From Desulfosudis oleivorans (GTDB lineage: Bacteria > Desulfobacterota > Desulfobacteria > Desulfobacterales > SURF-7): a stretch of 64,000 nt of DNA. The translations under genes were made by a program, and so were the position numbers. This document shows, piece by piece, positions 1 through 10,853 of this stretch. Position 1 is the stretch's first letter. Every line of letters starts with the position of its first letter. Where the stretch lies: NCBI GenBank assembly GCA_020723305.1, contig DYJC01000010.1, forward strand, positions 124,001 through 188,000, in the 5' to 3' direction. The notes beneath the pieces were generated by a model. That model was given only the letters and a program-made list of their open reading frames with translations, had not been told where the DNA came from and ran no database searches.

Positions 1-1
1 T

Positions 2-1447
2 ATTCTTCTTTCAGCCGGATTCCAAAAACCTTCCGACATTCTTAAACAAATTATCGGCCTGCAAGAAGACACGGCAACCAGATCTCTGAGCAGAGATGGC
101 CGCAGGAAGCTTGATCAGCTTATCCCACGAGTCCTCGAAATTACCGGAAAATCTGAACAGCCGGATCTTTCATTTTTTCGTATTGTAGAACTCATCAAAG
201 CAATTGAACAGAGAACCAACTATCTTTCTCTGCTAATTGAAAATCCCGGTGCCTTGAAACAACTCGTGAGCCTCTCCATTTCCAGCCCATGGATCATCAA
301 GTTTCTCACCCAGCATCCGGTTTTGCTGGATGAACTGCTGGATACCAGAATTCTTTACACTCCTCCTGATCGCAAACAATTGACTATCGAGCTTGAAAAA
401 AAACTGGAATCCGTTCCTATTGACGACCTTGAACTTCAGATCGAACAATTATGTATTTTCAAACAAATCAACACCCTGCGGGTTGCCGCAGCAGACATCA
501 GTGCTAACTATCCGCTTATGCGTGTAAGTGATCACCTGTCTGATATTGCGGAGTTGATATTAACTCAGGTTTTTAACCTGTCTTATCATCATATTGGTAA
601 AAAATATGGATATCCAAGTTGTTCACCGGATATTAAAAACAGCAAACAACGGTTTGCTGTGATTGCCTATGGAAAGTTAGGTGGCATTGAACTAGGATAC
701 GGATCTGACCTCGATATGGTTTTCCTTCACGGAGCAGCACCAGGCAAAACATTTGGAGGAAAATTTCAACCGATTGATAACAGTCAATTTTATACCCGAC
801 TCGGTCAACGGATTATTCATATCCTGACCACCCATACCCGAGCAGGCAGGTTATATGAAATTGACATGAGATTAAGGCCCAGCGGGAGTTCCGGGCCTCT
901 TGTCAGCCACATCGATTCATTCCGTGAGTATCAAGCGAATAATGCATGGACCTGGGAACATCAAGCTCTTGTCCGCGCCCGTTTTATTTGTGGAGACCCT
1001 GCGATCTCAAATCTGTTCGAAATAATTCGAAGAGAAACGCTTATGAAAAAAAGAGATCTATCAGAATTGAAATCAGAAATAAGGACTATGCGAGAAAAAA
1101 TACGGAAAGCACAAGGGATTTCTGAACCTGGCAAGTTTCACCTGAAACAGGGCAAGGGCGGAATCATCGATATTGAGTTTATCGTACAATATCTTATCCT
1201 GGCAAATGCTCATCAACATTCAGGGCTTGTGAAATGGTCTGATAATGTCCGGCAACTTGAAGCGCTTGCTCAAACCGGGATTCTCGAAAATAAAACCTCC
1301 CATTTATTAAAGCAGGCCTACCTGACCTTCCGATCCAGTATTCATCATCTGCATTTACAGGACCAACCACCTGTTGTGGATTATCCCGACCTCCAGGCAA
1401 TCGGCGCCACTGTTGCTGCAATATGGAAAAATTATTTTATCTCTTGA
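2..1447 (+). CDS. glnE: Glutamine synthetase adenylyltransferase / adenylyl-removing enzyme, 3' part
   Basis: The frame is open from base 2, so the 5' end lies outside the window and about 481 codons remain. GlnE transfers AMP to, and removes it from, glutamine synthetase under control of PII and glutamine. The nucleotidyltransferase motif GYGSDLDMVFLH (near bases 697-732) is followed by MRLRPSGSSG, AWTWEHQALVRAR and a helical tail with WSDNVRQLEAL. The distance to the stop fits the second, adenylylating domain of the roughly 950-residue family. A TTG at 254 could be read as a start, but conserved sequence continues upstream of it, so this is a truncation by the window edge. The gene converges on its own target glnA, with a shared hairpin between them. 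Confidence 0.95.
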   Translation: MLLSAGFQKPSDILKQIIGLQEDTATRSLSRDGRRKLDQLIPRVLEITGKSEQPDLSFFRIVELIKAIEQRTNYLSLLIENPGALKQLVSLSISSPWIIKFLTQHPVLLDELLDTRILYTPPDRKQLTIELEKKLESVPIDDLELQIEQLCIFKQINTLRVAAADISANYPLMRVSDHLSDIAELILTQVFNLSYHHIGKKYGYPSCSPDIKNSKQRFAVIAYGKLGGIELGYGSDLDMVFLHGAAPGKTFGGKFQPIDNSQFYTRLGQRIIHILTTHTRAGRLYEIDMRLRPSGSSGPLVSHIDSFREYQANNAWTWEHQALVRARFICGDPAISNLFEIIRRETLMKKRDLSELKSEIRTMREKIRKAQGISEPGKFHLKQGKGGIIDIEFIVQYLILANAHQHSGLVKWSDNVRQLEALAQTGILENKTSHLLKQAYLTFRSSIHHLHLQDQPPVVDYPDLQAIGATVAAIWKNYFIS

Positions 1448-1497
1448 ATAACGGGATGACACTCAAGCGAAAAAGCAACAACTCTCTTTTTAAAAGC

Positions 1498-1545
1498 AAA
1501 AACCGACATCTGAATGTAATCAAATGCCGGTTTTTATTTTTTTTT
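1498..1545. terminator. Hairpin terminator between convergent glnE and glnA
   Basis: The arms AAAAACCG(A)CAT and ATG(C)CGGTTTTT enclose a 14-base loop and are followed on the plus strand by a long T-rich run (1531-1545). The stem lies 50 bases after the glnE stop and just beyond the glnA stop. It can serve both genes, although the T tract favours the plus strand. Confidence 0.7.
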
Positions 1546-1555
1546 ACACTACTTT

Positions 1556-2968
1556 TTAAATATCATAGTAGAGGAAAAATTCATGAGGATGTGGACGAAG
1601 TTTAACAGCGTCAGACTCGTTTTTCGTTTTATATTCGATCCACATATCGATAACATCTTTTGTAAAAACATCTCCTTTTAACAGAAACTCATGATCTGCT
1701 TTCAGGGCCGCCAGTGCCTCATCAAGAGATCCTGGAGCAGATGCAATTTCTGCAAGCTCTTCCGGCGGAAGATCATAAATGTTTTTATCCAGAGGGTTAC
1801 CCGGATCTATCTTATTTTCAATACCATCAATAACCGCCATCAATATGGCAGAGAAAGCCAGATAGCCATTACAGGACGGATCCGGTGTCCGGAACTCAAG
1901 CCTTTTGGCCTTGGGCGAAGAAGAGTACATTGGAATTCGAACCGCTGCACTTCTGTTTCGGCTGGAATACGCCAAATTAACCGGTGCCTCATATCCTGGA
2001 ACCAGCCTCTTGTAAGAGTTGGTTGTTGGATTGGAGAAAGCACATATTGCCTTGCAGTGTTTCAAAATACCACCAATTGCATGAAGCGCCATCTGAGAAA
2101 CTCCGGCATATTTATCACCGGCAAAAAGAGGCTTTCCCTCTTTCCAAATGCTGATATGAGTATGCATACCACTGCCGTTATCCGCATAAATCGGCTTGGG
2201 CATGAATGTAACCGTGTGCCCATGTCGATAGGCGACATTTTTCAAAACATATTTAAACCACGCAAGTTGGTCTGCCATTTGAACCAGTGGCTTGAAGCGC
2301 ATATCAATTTCAGACTGTCCGGCAGTCGCAACCTCATGGTGCTGACACTCAACATCAATACCCAGTTTTTCAAGTGTCAACATCATCTCTGTTCTCAAGT
2401 CCTGGAACTTATCCAAAGGCGGTACTGGGAAATATCCCTCTTTATGTCTCGGTTTATATCCCAGATTCGGTCCCTCATCCCTGGATGTGTTCCATGGGCC
2501 TTCTACTGAATCTATCTCATAATAGGAGACATGGCCTGCTGATTCAAACCGGATACTGTCAAAAATGAAAAATTCAGCTTCCGGACCAATAAAAGCGATA
2601 TCGCCTATACCGGTTTTTGATAAATAAGCTTCGGCTTTTTGTGCAATATTTCTGGGATCTCGTGTATAAGCTGCCCGTGTTATCGGATCTGCTATGTTAC
2701 CGATCAGTACCAGTGTTGGAACCTCAAAAAAAGGATCCATTTTAGCAGTTTTTGCATCCGGAATAACCAGCATGTCACTTGCGTGGATTGGCTGCCAACC
2801 TCGAATACTTGAACCATCAAATCCAAATCCGTCATCAAAACTGGACTCGTCGAGTTCACTCAATGGCACGGAAAAATGCTGCCATATGCCGATGAAATCC
2901 ATAAAGCGTATATCAACTACTCTTGCTCCATTTTCTTTTGCCATAGCGATTGCTTCTTTCGGTGTCAT
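1556..2968 (-). CDS. glnA: Glutamine synthetase, type I
   Basis: This enzyme makes glutamine from glutamate, ammonia and ATP as a cytoplasmic dodecamer. The protein is 470 residues, the normal length for GSI-beta. The adenylylation motif IYDLPPEE puts the target tyrosine at residue 398, matching the presence of glnE next door. The substrate-binding stretches [12 protein letters not shown] and [10 protein letters not shown] are present. An ATG five codons upstream (2983) is less likely: the Shine-Dalgarno GGAGG lies inside that extension, 8 bases before the ATG at 2968. A sigma-54 type promoter lies about 130 bases upstream. The 381-base gap up to amt holds this promoter and nothing else that I can support. 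Confidence 0.97.
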   Translation of the reverse strand: MTPKEAIAMAKENGARVVDIRFMDFIGIWQHFSVPLSELDESSFDDGFGFDGSSIRGWQPIHASDMLVIPDAKTAKMDPFFEVPTLVLIGNIADPITRAAYTRDPRNIAQKAEAYLSKTGIGDIAFIGPEAEFFIFDSIRFESAGHVSYYEIDSVEGPWNTSRDEGPNLGYKPRHKEGYFPVPPLDKFQDLRTEMMLTLEKLGIDVECQHHEVATAGQSEIDMRFKPLVQMADQLAWFKYVLKNVAYRHGHTVTFMPKPIYADNGSGMHTHISIWKEGKPLFAGDKYAGVSQMALHAIGGILKHCKAICAFSNPTTNSYKRLVPGYEAPVNLAYSSRNRSAAVRIPMYSSSPKAKRLEFRTPDPSCNGYLAFSAILMAVIDGIENKIDPGNPLDKNIYDLPPEELAEIASAPGSLDEALAALKADHEFLLKGDVFTKDVIDMWIEYKTKNESDAVKLRPHPHEFFLYYDI

Positions 2969-3097
2969 ACTAATATCCTCCATTGTATAAGGTAATTAAA
3001 TTATCAGCTATATTCAAAAAATCCCAGATCCTGGTAAGTTGTTATGTGAGTTCACTTTTCACTGTTGCCTTTCTGTACACTTGTATACCCTGTTAAA

Positions 3098-3112
3098 GCA
3101 AAAGCTGTTCCA
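3098..3112 (-). promoter_or_regulatory. Sigma-54 (-24/-12) promoter of glnA
   Basis: The minus strand reads TGGAACAGCTTTTGC, followed by T. Against the consensus TGGCACRNNNNTTGCW there is one mismatch, and GG and GC are separated by exactly 10 bases. The start of transcription would fall near 3086, giving a leader of about 118 bases. I did not find a clear NtrC-type enhancer palindrome nearby. Confidence 0.75.
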
Positions 3113-3349
3113 TTTATCGGCCAAGTATTCAGCATCTTGTTATCATAGGTTTTTTTTTATAATTCGCTCTATTCTGGAAATATTGCATTACATTTTTGTA
3201 AAAAATCTCGTCTTGAAATTGCAAATTTGTTGTTCATTTTTTTAGCGTAAACAAATAGATTTAGCTATCAACAAACCATGATGAGTTCCGGGGTTAAAAA
3301 CATAAAAAGAGATGATCAAAAAGTTTCCGTATATTCATCTCACACCGAA

Positions 3350-4678
3350 TCAGATAATCTCAGAATTCACAAGACCATATCCATGTTCTCTATGGAGAGA
3401 TTTATCGAGCCCCTCCTGTTCCTCTTCTTCATTGATTCGAAACCCCACTGTTTTTTCCACAATAAAATAGATTACTGCTGTTCCTACGGCGGCCATAAAT
3501 ATTGTTGTCCCCATTCCCTTCAATTGTATAATCAATTGATTCCAAAGGGTCCAACTGCCGCCGGCTGACACACATGCAGATGACATCCAACTATCTCGAA
3601 TAAAAAAACTGAGGATCAAAACACCTAATCCGCTACCCACACCATGTATCCCAAAACAGTCGAGACTGTCATCGTAACCCATCCTGACCTTTAACTGAAG
3701 TGCATAATAACACGCAATGGCAGACAATGCCCCCAGTGTCATTGCACCAATGGGCTGCACAACACCAGCAGCGGGAGTTATGACAACAAGTCCTGCCAGA
3801 ATCCCGGATACAAAGCCAAGAGAAGTAGCCTTTCTGAAAATAATGGCTTCAATGACGAGCCAGGTCAGCGCGCCACTTGCAGCCGAGACCTGAGTCATGG
3901 TAAGGGCTCTTGCAGTTTCTAGACCGCTTTGTACCGTGGAGCCCGCATTAAACCCAAACCATCCAACCCACAACAAGCCAGCACCCATCATGGTCATTAC
4001 CAGATTATTTGGATGCATTGCTGTTTTTGGATACCCTTTCCTGGCACCCATCAGAATTGCAAGAACAAGGGCACTGACTCCCGCAGAAACATGAATCACA
4101 AGCCCTCCAGCAAGATCTATCACTCCGGATGCCCCTGAATTGAACAACCATCCATCAGAAGCCCAGACCCAATGACAAAGGGGACAGTAAACCAACAAAA
4201 ACCAAAGCGCGATAAAGAGGGTATAACCTTTAAAATACACTCGTTCAGCAATCGCCCCACTGATAAGGGCTGGGGTGATGATGGCAAACTTTCCCTGAAA
4301 CATGGCCAAAACATATTCCGGTATTCCGTTTGTTATCCGATCGTCAATTCCCTTGAGAAAAAAGAAATCCCAATCCCAACCAATAAAGCCACCAAGAACA
4401 TTCTTACCAAATGCAAGAGAATACCCACATACCACCCAAAGAACGCCTATGACGGCCATAGACACAAAACTATGCATCATTGTCCCAAGCACATTTTTCG
4501 TCCTAACCAGCCCACCATAAAACATGGCAAGCCCGGGTACCATCAATAACACCAGCGCAGTGGATGTCAACATCCAGGCAGTAGAACCCGAATCAATCAC
4601 TCCATTCTCAACAGCGAATACCTTTGCTGGATAAATAAAAAGAATCAACAAACTAAGACTGAGAAACCTCGTTACCAT
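3350..4678 (-). CDS. amt: Ammonium transporter, Amt/MEP/Rh family
   Basis: This is an inner-membrane ammonium channel/transporter of 442 residues with an N-terminal signal-like segment ending near VFAVENG and about eleven hydrophobic helices. The first pore histidine and its helix are seen in DLAGGLVIHVSAG and the second in GIHGVGSGLGVL. The ATG at 4678 has GGGGG 6 bases upstream. The protein is normally closed by unmodified PII, and the PII gene lies directly upstream. The two genes are separated by a terminator and have separate sigma-54 elements, so they are not a simple amt-glnK operon. Confidence 0.96.
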   Translation of the reverse strand: MVTRFLSLSLLILFIYPAKVFAVENGVIDSGSTAWMLTSTALVLLMVPGLAMFYGGLVRTKNVLGTMMHSFVSMAVIGVLWVVCGYSLAFGKNVLGGFIGWDWDFFFLKGIDDRITNGIPEYVLAMFQGKFAIITPALISGAIAERVYFKGYTLFIALWFLLVYCPLCHWVWASDGWLFNSGASGVIDLAGGLVIHVSAGVSALVLAILMGARKGYPKTAMHPNNLVMTMMGAGLLWVGWFGFNAGSTVQSGLETARALTMTQVSAASGALTWLVIEAIIFRKATSLGFVSGILAGLVVITPAAGVVQPIGAMTLGALSAIACYYALQLKVRMGYDDSLDCFGIHGVGSGLGVLILSFFIRDSWMSSACVSAGGSWTLWNQLIIQLKGMGTTIFMAAVGTAVIYFIVEKTVGFRINEEEEQEGLDKSLHREHGYGLVNSEII

Positions 4679-4736
4679 ACCCTACCCCCTACTTTTATGT
4701 TTTCCAATGTCTTACTGTTAACCTTCAATGGGGCCA

Positions 4737-4751
4737 GCAACAAGCATACCA
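4737..4751 (-). promoter_or_regulatory. Sigma-54 (-24/-12) promoter of amt
   Basis: The minus strand reads TGGTATGCTTGTTGC, followed by T. It has the invariant GG-N10-GC spacing and the TTGCW element, with two mismatches in the -24 box. The predicted start of transcription lies near 4725, about 47 bases before the amt ATG. Confidence 0.65.
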
Positions 4752-4880
4752 GTCTTACTAATAGGACATAACCAATTAACAATAAACACTTTTGGCTATA
4801 CTTGGCAGTTTGACATTACACCCGGCAATCAATTCAGTTACATATTTGTAAGCTATACTTCCGGATTATTAACAAATTTG

Positions 4881-4918
4881 TAAAAAAAATAAGCCGGGTA
4901 TTTACACGCGGCTTATAA
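4881..4918 (-). terminator. Intrinsic terminator of glnB/K
   Basis: On the minus strand ATAAGCCG pairs with CGGCTTAT (8 bp, 12-base loop) and is followed by eight T residues. It lies 23 bases after the PII stop codon and separates that gene from amt. Confidence 0.8.
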
Positions 4919-4940
4919 AAAACGACTTGTCCTGTTTTAT

Positions 4941-5297
<357 letters not shown>

Positions 5298-5387
5298 TTA
5301 AAAAAACGATCCTTATCACAATATGTTGATCCCCCAGAAAGGCGAACGATAGATTCTCATATCCCATTAACATGAACATTGGATATG

Positions 5388-5404
5388 TGCAAGACGCCTG
5401 CCCA
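5388..5404 (-). promoter_or_regulatory. Sigma-54 (-24/-12) promoter of glnB
   Basis: The minus strand reads TGGGCAGGCGTCTTGCA. GG-N10-GC spacing and TTGCA are exact, and GGCAG matches most of the -24 box. It sits in the short gap after the glnD stop (5424), so glnB can be transcribed independently of glnD. The leader would be about 97 bases. Confidence 0.7.
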
Positions 5405-5423
5405 ATCCATAAATCCAAGAGCA

Positions 5424-8057
5424 TCAATCCATTTTAAATTTTTCATAACGATCTACCTTCAAGATTCGTTCAATCGCGTTTTTCAGTTGAGCCAATTTTA
5501 CATTCATCTCTGGTTTGCCTCCATCAAAATCCCGAATATAAAAAACATCGACAACCTGGTCTGCTTTGGTTGCTGCCTTACAAACCATAATATCATACCC
5601 GTGATTGAATATTGTATCGGTTATCCAAAACAGAAGCCCTGGAAAGTCATATGTATAAACCTCCATAATTATAAAATAGCTCGATGTTTGGCTGTCGATA
5701 GTAACCATTGTGCTTTTATGTGGAGAAATAGTAATGACTTGCCGTTCTGTCTGAAATTTTCTATGGATTGCTTCCGCTATATTAATGCCTCCTTCTAATG
5801 TGTCTGCAAGAACTTTTTCTGCTTCCTTCCATATTTTTTCCTCAAACAATCGATCTTTCGGTGCTGTTACTTGAAAAATATCTAAAGCAATATTATTTCG
5901 CCAAGTATATGCGCCTACATCCAACACATTTAGATTATGTAATAAAAAAACGCCCGTTATTTTCGATAACAGCCCTGGTTGATTTTTGGCACAAATCGTA
6001 ACAGTTCTTGTATCTGCTTCTTTTTCATTCGCTACATGCCAAACAAAATTTTTTCCGCTAAGCCTTTTAAACAGCCTAATGTGATCCACAATATCTTTTT
6101 CCTCAACTGCAAGAAGATATCTTGGTGAAAGGCTATTCATCAAGTAAATTGATTCCTCATCCTTTTCCTTTAAAATGAAGTATCTCTGGAGTGCTTCCTT
6201 TTTTTTTTGAATTTTTTTCAGTGATTGTTCTGTTGCCAGCTCTCCTTTTTCCAACACATGTAATGCTCGAAAAAAAAGATCTCTTATCAGAATCGCTGTC
6301 CAGCTTGTCCATGCTTTACTACCTGTTGATATGCAATCCGCTGCCGTTAAGAGATAGAGCATCTTTAGTCGATCAACATCCTTTATCAGGGCTGCACAAG
6401 AAATTGCCGTTTGTTCATCATTCAAATCTCTTTTCATTGCCGTTGTCTTTAAAAGAAGATGCTCTTGAATTAAAAATGAAACAACAGATATTTCCCTTTC
6501 TCCATATCCAAATCGTCTTAATATCAATTCCGCTAGATCCGCTCCTTTTTTTGAATGATCTGTGCAGAAACCGCTTTTCCCAATATCGTGCAATAGCGCT
6601 GCCCACTGAAGTAGTTTTCTATCCTTTATTTCCCGATATAATTGATAATAGAGATCTGTATCACCTTCCAGAGCTTTTCTTCCCAGGTCGTTCACAGTTC
6701 TGACCGTAAGTAGTAAATGCTTGTCTACAGGATAGTTATGGTATTCATCATATTCTATCCGATGCGCAATGCTTCTGAACTCAGGGATTAAATCCACAAG
6801 AAGACCAGAGCATAACATCGAATCGAGAATACTGTTTTTATGATCAAAAGAACCAAGAATATGCTCGAATTCAGAAATCACATCTTCCGATTTTCGGAAT
6901 TCATCATCGATAAGATACGAAAGTTTTTGAACTATTCTTTTTGCCCCCCTGCTGACAGGAAGATTAATAGAACTGCTTTCCGCAAAAATTTTAATGAGAA
7001 GAATCGGATTTTTTATACACTCTTCCATTGAAGAAAAATCAAGCATATTCTTTCGTAGGACCAGACCTTTCACTTTGGTCTGTTTTTTAAAAAAATAATT
7101 TTTGATACCTGCGCTCGAACATCCTTGCACTTCCGATTGAAATAACAAAGACTGATGTTTTACGATTTCAACCTTTTTATGAAATTCACTTAAAAACCGT
7201 TCAACAGGGTGTGACTCATCATCATACCTTTTTGCAAATGTATTGGCAAGGTCATAATGAAATTCAAAATACAACCGATCACACTTTCTACCCGCTAATT
7301 GGTGAAGTTTATTTCTTACACCCCACATGAATGAAATCGAGTTATTGAACTCCTGGTACTCTATTTCCGGTATCTGCAACAGGTTCTCAAACTCAACCCG
7401 GTTCTCAATCCCATATACAACTCGAGCCATCCACAACATGGAATGGTAGTCCCTTAAACCCCCTATACCCTCCTTAATATTCGGCTCTAAAAGATAGGCT
7501 GAATCTCCAAATAAATCATGACGCTTTTTATTGTTATCAGAGAGCCAATACACTATTTGCTTTTTCTTTTTATGAATAACTTTCTTATACAGAAATTCTT
7601 TAAGTGTTAAGAAAAGATCTTCACTTCCGCTTATTAAACGTGCATCTATCAAAGAAGTCAGTATTTGAAAATCAGATGAGGCCAGTGAAATGCAATCTTT
7701 TAAAGAGCGGGTTGCATGACCAACTTCAAACTTGAGATCCCACAAAGGATATACGACATCACGGATAATCCCTTCCGCCTCAGCCGGAACCATTCCTTGA
7801 AATAGAAACAAAATGTCTACATCTGAAAACAGACACTGCTCACTTCTTCCATAACCACCCAGTGCGATAACCGAAAATCTATTTTTTGTTTCCCTAACTT
7901 TTAAGCAGGCTGTACTTTCTTTTGTACTATTAATAAAATACTCATCAAAAATCTGTGTATTCCATTTAAGAAATTCTGAACTAAAATCTTCCTGTAAATC
8001 CTTTATTAATCGATTTCTATTCATTTTCAGATTTATCGCAGAATTTTCCATAATCAT
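5424..8057 (-). CDS. glnD: Bifunctional uridylyltransferase / uridylyl-removing enzyme
   Basis: GlnD is the glutamine sensor that adds UMP to PII Tyr51 when glutamine is low and removes it when glutamine is high. The 877-residue protein shows the full family layout: a nucleotidyltransferase domain with GGYGRSEQCLFSDVDILF near residue 70, a helical linker, an HD domain with HDIGKSGFCTDHSKKG near residue 490 for deuridylylation, and two C-terminal ACT domains that bind glutamine. Two ATGs near the start (8057 and 8051) have no strong ribosome site, so the exact start is uncertain by two codons. A very good sigma-54 element lies 93 bases upstream. Confidence 0.96.
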   Translation of the reverse strand: MIMENSAINLKMNRNRLIKDLQEDFSSEFLKWNTQIFDEYFINSTKESTACLKVRETKNRFSVIALGGYGRSEQCLFSDVDILFLFQGMVPAEAEGIIRDVVYPLWDLKFEVGHATRSLKDCISLASSDFQILTSLIDARLISGSEDLFLTLKEFLYKKVIHKKKKQIVYWLSDNNKKRHDLFGDSAYLLEPNIKEGIGGLRDYHSMLWMARVVYGIENRVEFENLLQIPEIEYQEFNNSISFMWGVRNKLHQLAGRKCDRLYFEFHYDLANTFAKRYDDESHPVERFLSEFHKKVEIVKHQSLLFQSEVQGCSSAGIKNYFFKKQTKVKGLVLRKNMLDFSSMEECIKNPILLIKIFAESSSINLPVSRGAKRIVQKLSYLIDDEFRKSEDVISEFEHILGSFDHKNSILDSMLCSGLLVDLIPEFRSIAHRIEYDEYHNYPVDKHLLLTVRTVNDLGRKALEGDTDLYYQLYREIKDRKLLQWAALLHDIGKSGFCTDHSKKGADLAELILRRFGYGEREISVVSFLIQEHLLLKTTAMKRDLNDEQTAISCAALIKDVDRLKMLYLLTAADCISTGSKAWTSWTAILIRDLFFRALHVLEKGELATEQSLKKIQKKKEALQRYFILKEKDEESIYLMNSLSPRYLLAVEEKDIVDHIRLFKRLSGKNFVWHVANEKEADTRTVTICAKNQPGLLSKITGVFLLHNLNVLDVGAYTWRNNIALDIFQVTAPKDRLFEEKIWKEAEKVLADTLEGGINIAEAIHRKFQTERQVITISPHKSTMVTIDSQTSSYFIIMEVYTYDFPGLLFWITDTIFNHGYDIMVCKAATKADQVVDVFYIRDFDGGKPEMNVKLAQLKNAIERILKVDRYEKFKMD

Positions 8058-8149
8058 TTAATTTTATTATCCAATAACTATTTTACACCGCGCACGTTTT
8101 TAATTACTATAAAAAGGTACATCCATAGTGCCTTTTGCCCTTGAAAACA

Positions 8150-8164
8150 GCAATCAACATGCCA
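8150..8164 (-). promoter_or_regulatory. Sigma-54 (-24/-12) promoter of glnD
   Basis: The minus strand reads TGGCATGTTGATTGC, followed by T: one mismatch to TGGCACRNNNNTTGCW and exact GG-N10-GC spacing. The start of transcription would fall near 8138. This is the best of the four -24/-12 elements here. The rest of the 310-base gap between glnD and ptsP (8058-8367) shows no coding signal. Confidence 0.75.
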
Positions 8165-8367
8165 TACCGCCTTACAAGGATTATTCCATTAAAAATCAAG
8201 TCGTTATAACTTTTTGGGAATTATATACAATCAGATATATTGCAATTGTGTAATTTATTTGCTTGCCATTATACAGTTTCGTACATTAACGTATGTTGTT
8301 CTTAATCTTAAGAATAGTATAATGATTTTTTTAAATCCTCGATCGAGATACCATAGACATTCAATAT

Positions 8368-10656
8368 CTATCCTATTTTACCGATAGTCGATTCGATCAA
8401 AGTTTTAATTTTTTGAAGAGATGGTTCTGATAAAAGCTGATCAGCATGCTTTTCAGCGTCATCGATGTCTATTTTTTGAATTCGTTTTTGAAGAATATAT
8501 AGAAACTTAGGATCTACACTAATTTTCCGAATACCAATTCCCAACAGAAAAGTAAGATATGCCGGATCATGAGTCATTTCACCGCATACGGAAATATCAA
8601 CTTTACATTGTCGAGCTGTTTTTACTACCTTTGACAGAGAACGTAATATAGAGGGATGGAATGGGCAGTAGTAATCGGATACCATTCGATTTGTCCGATC
8701 TACCGCAAGCATATACTGTATAAAATCATTTGTCCCTATTGAAAAAAAATCAGCCTCCTTTGAAAAATCTTCAATCAGCTCTACAACAGCCGGCAACTCG
8801 ATCATCATACCGATTTCCGGATTTCTATTATACGGTAGCTTTTTATCAGACAGTTGTTGCATGCAGTCATAAATGACCTGCCTTGCTTCACAAAATTCAT
8901 CTAAGGATGAGATCATCGGAAACATAATCCGTAAAGACTCCGATTCAAATCCTGCTCTAAGGATTGCTCGTAACTGATTTTCAAAAACCTCTTTATGTTT
9001 CAGAGAGAACCGGATAGAACGCATTCCCAACTCTGGATTTTGTTCCTCTGCCATATCAGAATAGGCCAATGTTTTTTCACCACCGACATCCAAAGTTCGA
9101 ATTGTGATTTCCTTCCCTCTCATCTCATTAAATAAATGTTGATATACCAGGTATTGTTCCGTTTCAGACGGAAAGGTTGGACGAATAAGAAAAGGAAATT
9201 CAGATCGGTACAGTCCAACTCCTTCTGCTTTGAGCTGTTTGGCAATCGAAAGCTCCGTCAATAGATTTATATTTGCAAAAAGACCGACCCTTATCCCATC
9301 TTTTGTGCGCGTAACTGAATCCATTTTTATTGTATTGCATTTGACATCTTCCCGGAGTTGGTTCCTTTTCTCAAACTTTTCGATAACCTCTTTGGATGGA
9401 TTTATATAAATGTTTCCTAAATCCGCATCCATTAAAATTGGTGTGCTCTCTTGAAGTTGAAGCATTTGCATCTCTTCAACAATAATCAGTGGTATTTTCA
9501 GCGACCGGGATAAAATCGAAATATGAGAGGTTACACCTCCACCCACCAAAACGATTCCTTTGACATCACTTGTTACAAGCTTCAGGATATCCGAGGGGAA
9601 TAGCTTCTCAGCGATAATAATCTTTTTTTTCCCTAACTCTGCCTCATTTGGGCTTTCTCTCTGAAAATTCTTCAGTATTCTAAGCGCCAAGTCCTCAACA
9701 TCATTAGCCTTTTCCGCAATATATGGATGCGGATTTGATGTAAACAAGGATATGTATTGCCCCGCTATTTTCCGAACCGCTGTTATTGGATCTGTACCAT
9801 GTTGAATATCACTCTCAATTTTCTTAACAAACCCTGGGTCCTTAAGTATCATAAAGTGCGCAGTAAAAATCAGTGATGCACTTTCAGGAAGTTGGGTACT
9901 AAAATCATTTTGAATTCTTTGTAATTGACTCCCTGTTTTTTTTACAGCCCTTCGAAAATCAGATAGATTATAGCCGGAATTCTCATCCAAAAATTGGTTC
10001 AGCAGTAGCAACCCTCCCCTTTTTTTCATTACCATTGAAGGAGCAAAGGCAAACCCCCCTGACGCAGACTCTCCTTTGACAAATTGCAGCTGTTCTGAAA
10101 CTGATTTTCTTTTCTCCACAACACTGTGGAGACTCAACAAAAGACGAGCGTTCTCAACAGAGGATGCCAGTTGTGAAGCAACTGTCCGCAGGGCAATAAT
10201 ATCTGTTTCATTAAAATATTCTTTTTCTTCATGCTGGATACTGATTACGCCTATGCTTTCAACACCTCTCTGAAGTGGAACCGCAAGAAAAGAGGTAAAT
10301 CTATCTTCTTCTGCTTCCTTAAAATATTTGAACTCCGGACTATTTCCAACATCTCCGACACAAATCGGCATAACCTTTTTATGCGTGGCGCCTACGATAC
10401 CTTCTCCAGGTTTCATCCTGATTTTTCCCACTGAATCAGGATTTAGCCCCTTGGTTGCCTTTAAAACCAACTCCAAGCTATCTTCATCATACATGTATAT
10501 AGAGCAAACATCTGCATCCAAATGCACGGCTACCATTTCAACAACTCTTTGAAGAAAGGCGTCCATATCCGCGCTCCTTGTCAAAAGATTTGCAAGATTG
10601 CTGACATCACATAACAAATTTAAATGGTCATTTTTTTTGCCCAGTTGTTTCTTCAT
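8368..10656 (-). CDS. ptsP: PEP-protein phosphotransferase of the nitrogen PTS (EI-Ntr)
   Basis: This is enzyme I of the nitrogen phosphotransferase system, which takes phosphate from PEP and passes it to NPr. In order: a GAF domain (about residues 20-170, with KPGEGIVGATH), the EI N-terminal domain, the swivelling phosphohistidine domain (GGGVTSHISILSRS, histidine near 378), and the PEP-binding barrel ending with SVCGEMTHDP, which carries the catalytic cysteine. The 762-residue length matches PtsP of proteobacteria. In PtsP the GAF domain senses glutamine, which fits the gln genes downstream. No NPr or EIIA-Ntr gene lies in the window. Confidence 0.93.
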   Translation of the reverse strand: MKKQLGKKNDHLNLLCDVSNLANLLTRSADMDAFLQRVVEMVAVHLDADVCSIYMYDEDSLELVLKATKGLNPDSVGKIRMKPGEGIVGATHKKVMPICVGDVGNSPEFKYFKEAEEDRFTSFLAVPLQRGVESIGVISIQHEEKEYFNETDIIALRTVASQLASSVENARLLLSLHSVVEKRKSVSEQLQFVKGESASGGFAFAPSMVMKKRGGLLLLNQFLDENSGYNLSDFRRAVKKTGSQLQRIQNDFSTQLPESASLIFTAHFMILKDPGFVKKIESDIQHGTDPITAVRKIAGQYISLFTSNPHPYIAEKANDVEDLALRILKNFQRESPNEAELGKKKIIIAEKLFPSDILKLVTSDVKGIVLVGGGVTSHISILSRSLKIPLIIVEEMQMLQLQESTPILMDADLGNIYINPSKEVIEKFEKRNQLREDVKCNTIKMDSVTRTKDGIRVGLFANINLLTELSIAKQLKAEGVGLYRSEFPFLIRPTFPSETEQYLVYQHLFNEMRGKEITIRTLDVGGEKTLAYSDMAEEQNPELGMRSIRFSLKHKEVFENQLRAILRAGFESESLRIMFPMISSLDEFCEARQVIYDCMQQLSDKKLPYNRNPEIGMMIELPAVVELIEDFSKEADFFSIGTNDFIQYMLAVDRTNRMVSDYYCPFHPSILRSLSKVVKTARQCKVDISVCGEMTHDPAYLTFLLGIGIRKISVDPKFLYILQKRIQKIDIDDAEKHADQLLSEPSLQKIKTLIESTIGKIG

Positions 10657-10853
10657 TAAGATATTGAATCGCTCCTGATTTGTAATAGGCTGGTTTTTTT
10701 AATTTTCACGAGCACGCTCGAAAAACATCGGCAATGCCATGTTATCTTTGCATCTAGCCAAAAACCGAGTTAGGCACTTCTACATAGGCAGATAGAATCT
10801 AATACAATTTTTTTTCTCCTCCCCTAAATAACAACTCACTCAAATCCAAATTT

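Noticed and set aside
1691-2509. 272-codon plus-strand frame opposite glnA
   Set aside because: It is a shadow of glnA on the other strand, with no ribosome site and a composition unlike a protein.
3039-3568. Short plus-strand frames in and after the glnA-amt gap
   Set aside because: They lack ribosome sites and family motifs, and part of them lies antisense to amt.
10657-10850. Sigma-54 promoter for ptsP
   Set aside because: I looked for the GG-N10-GC pattern with a TTGC box on the minus strand and found none.
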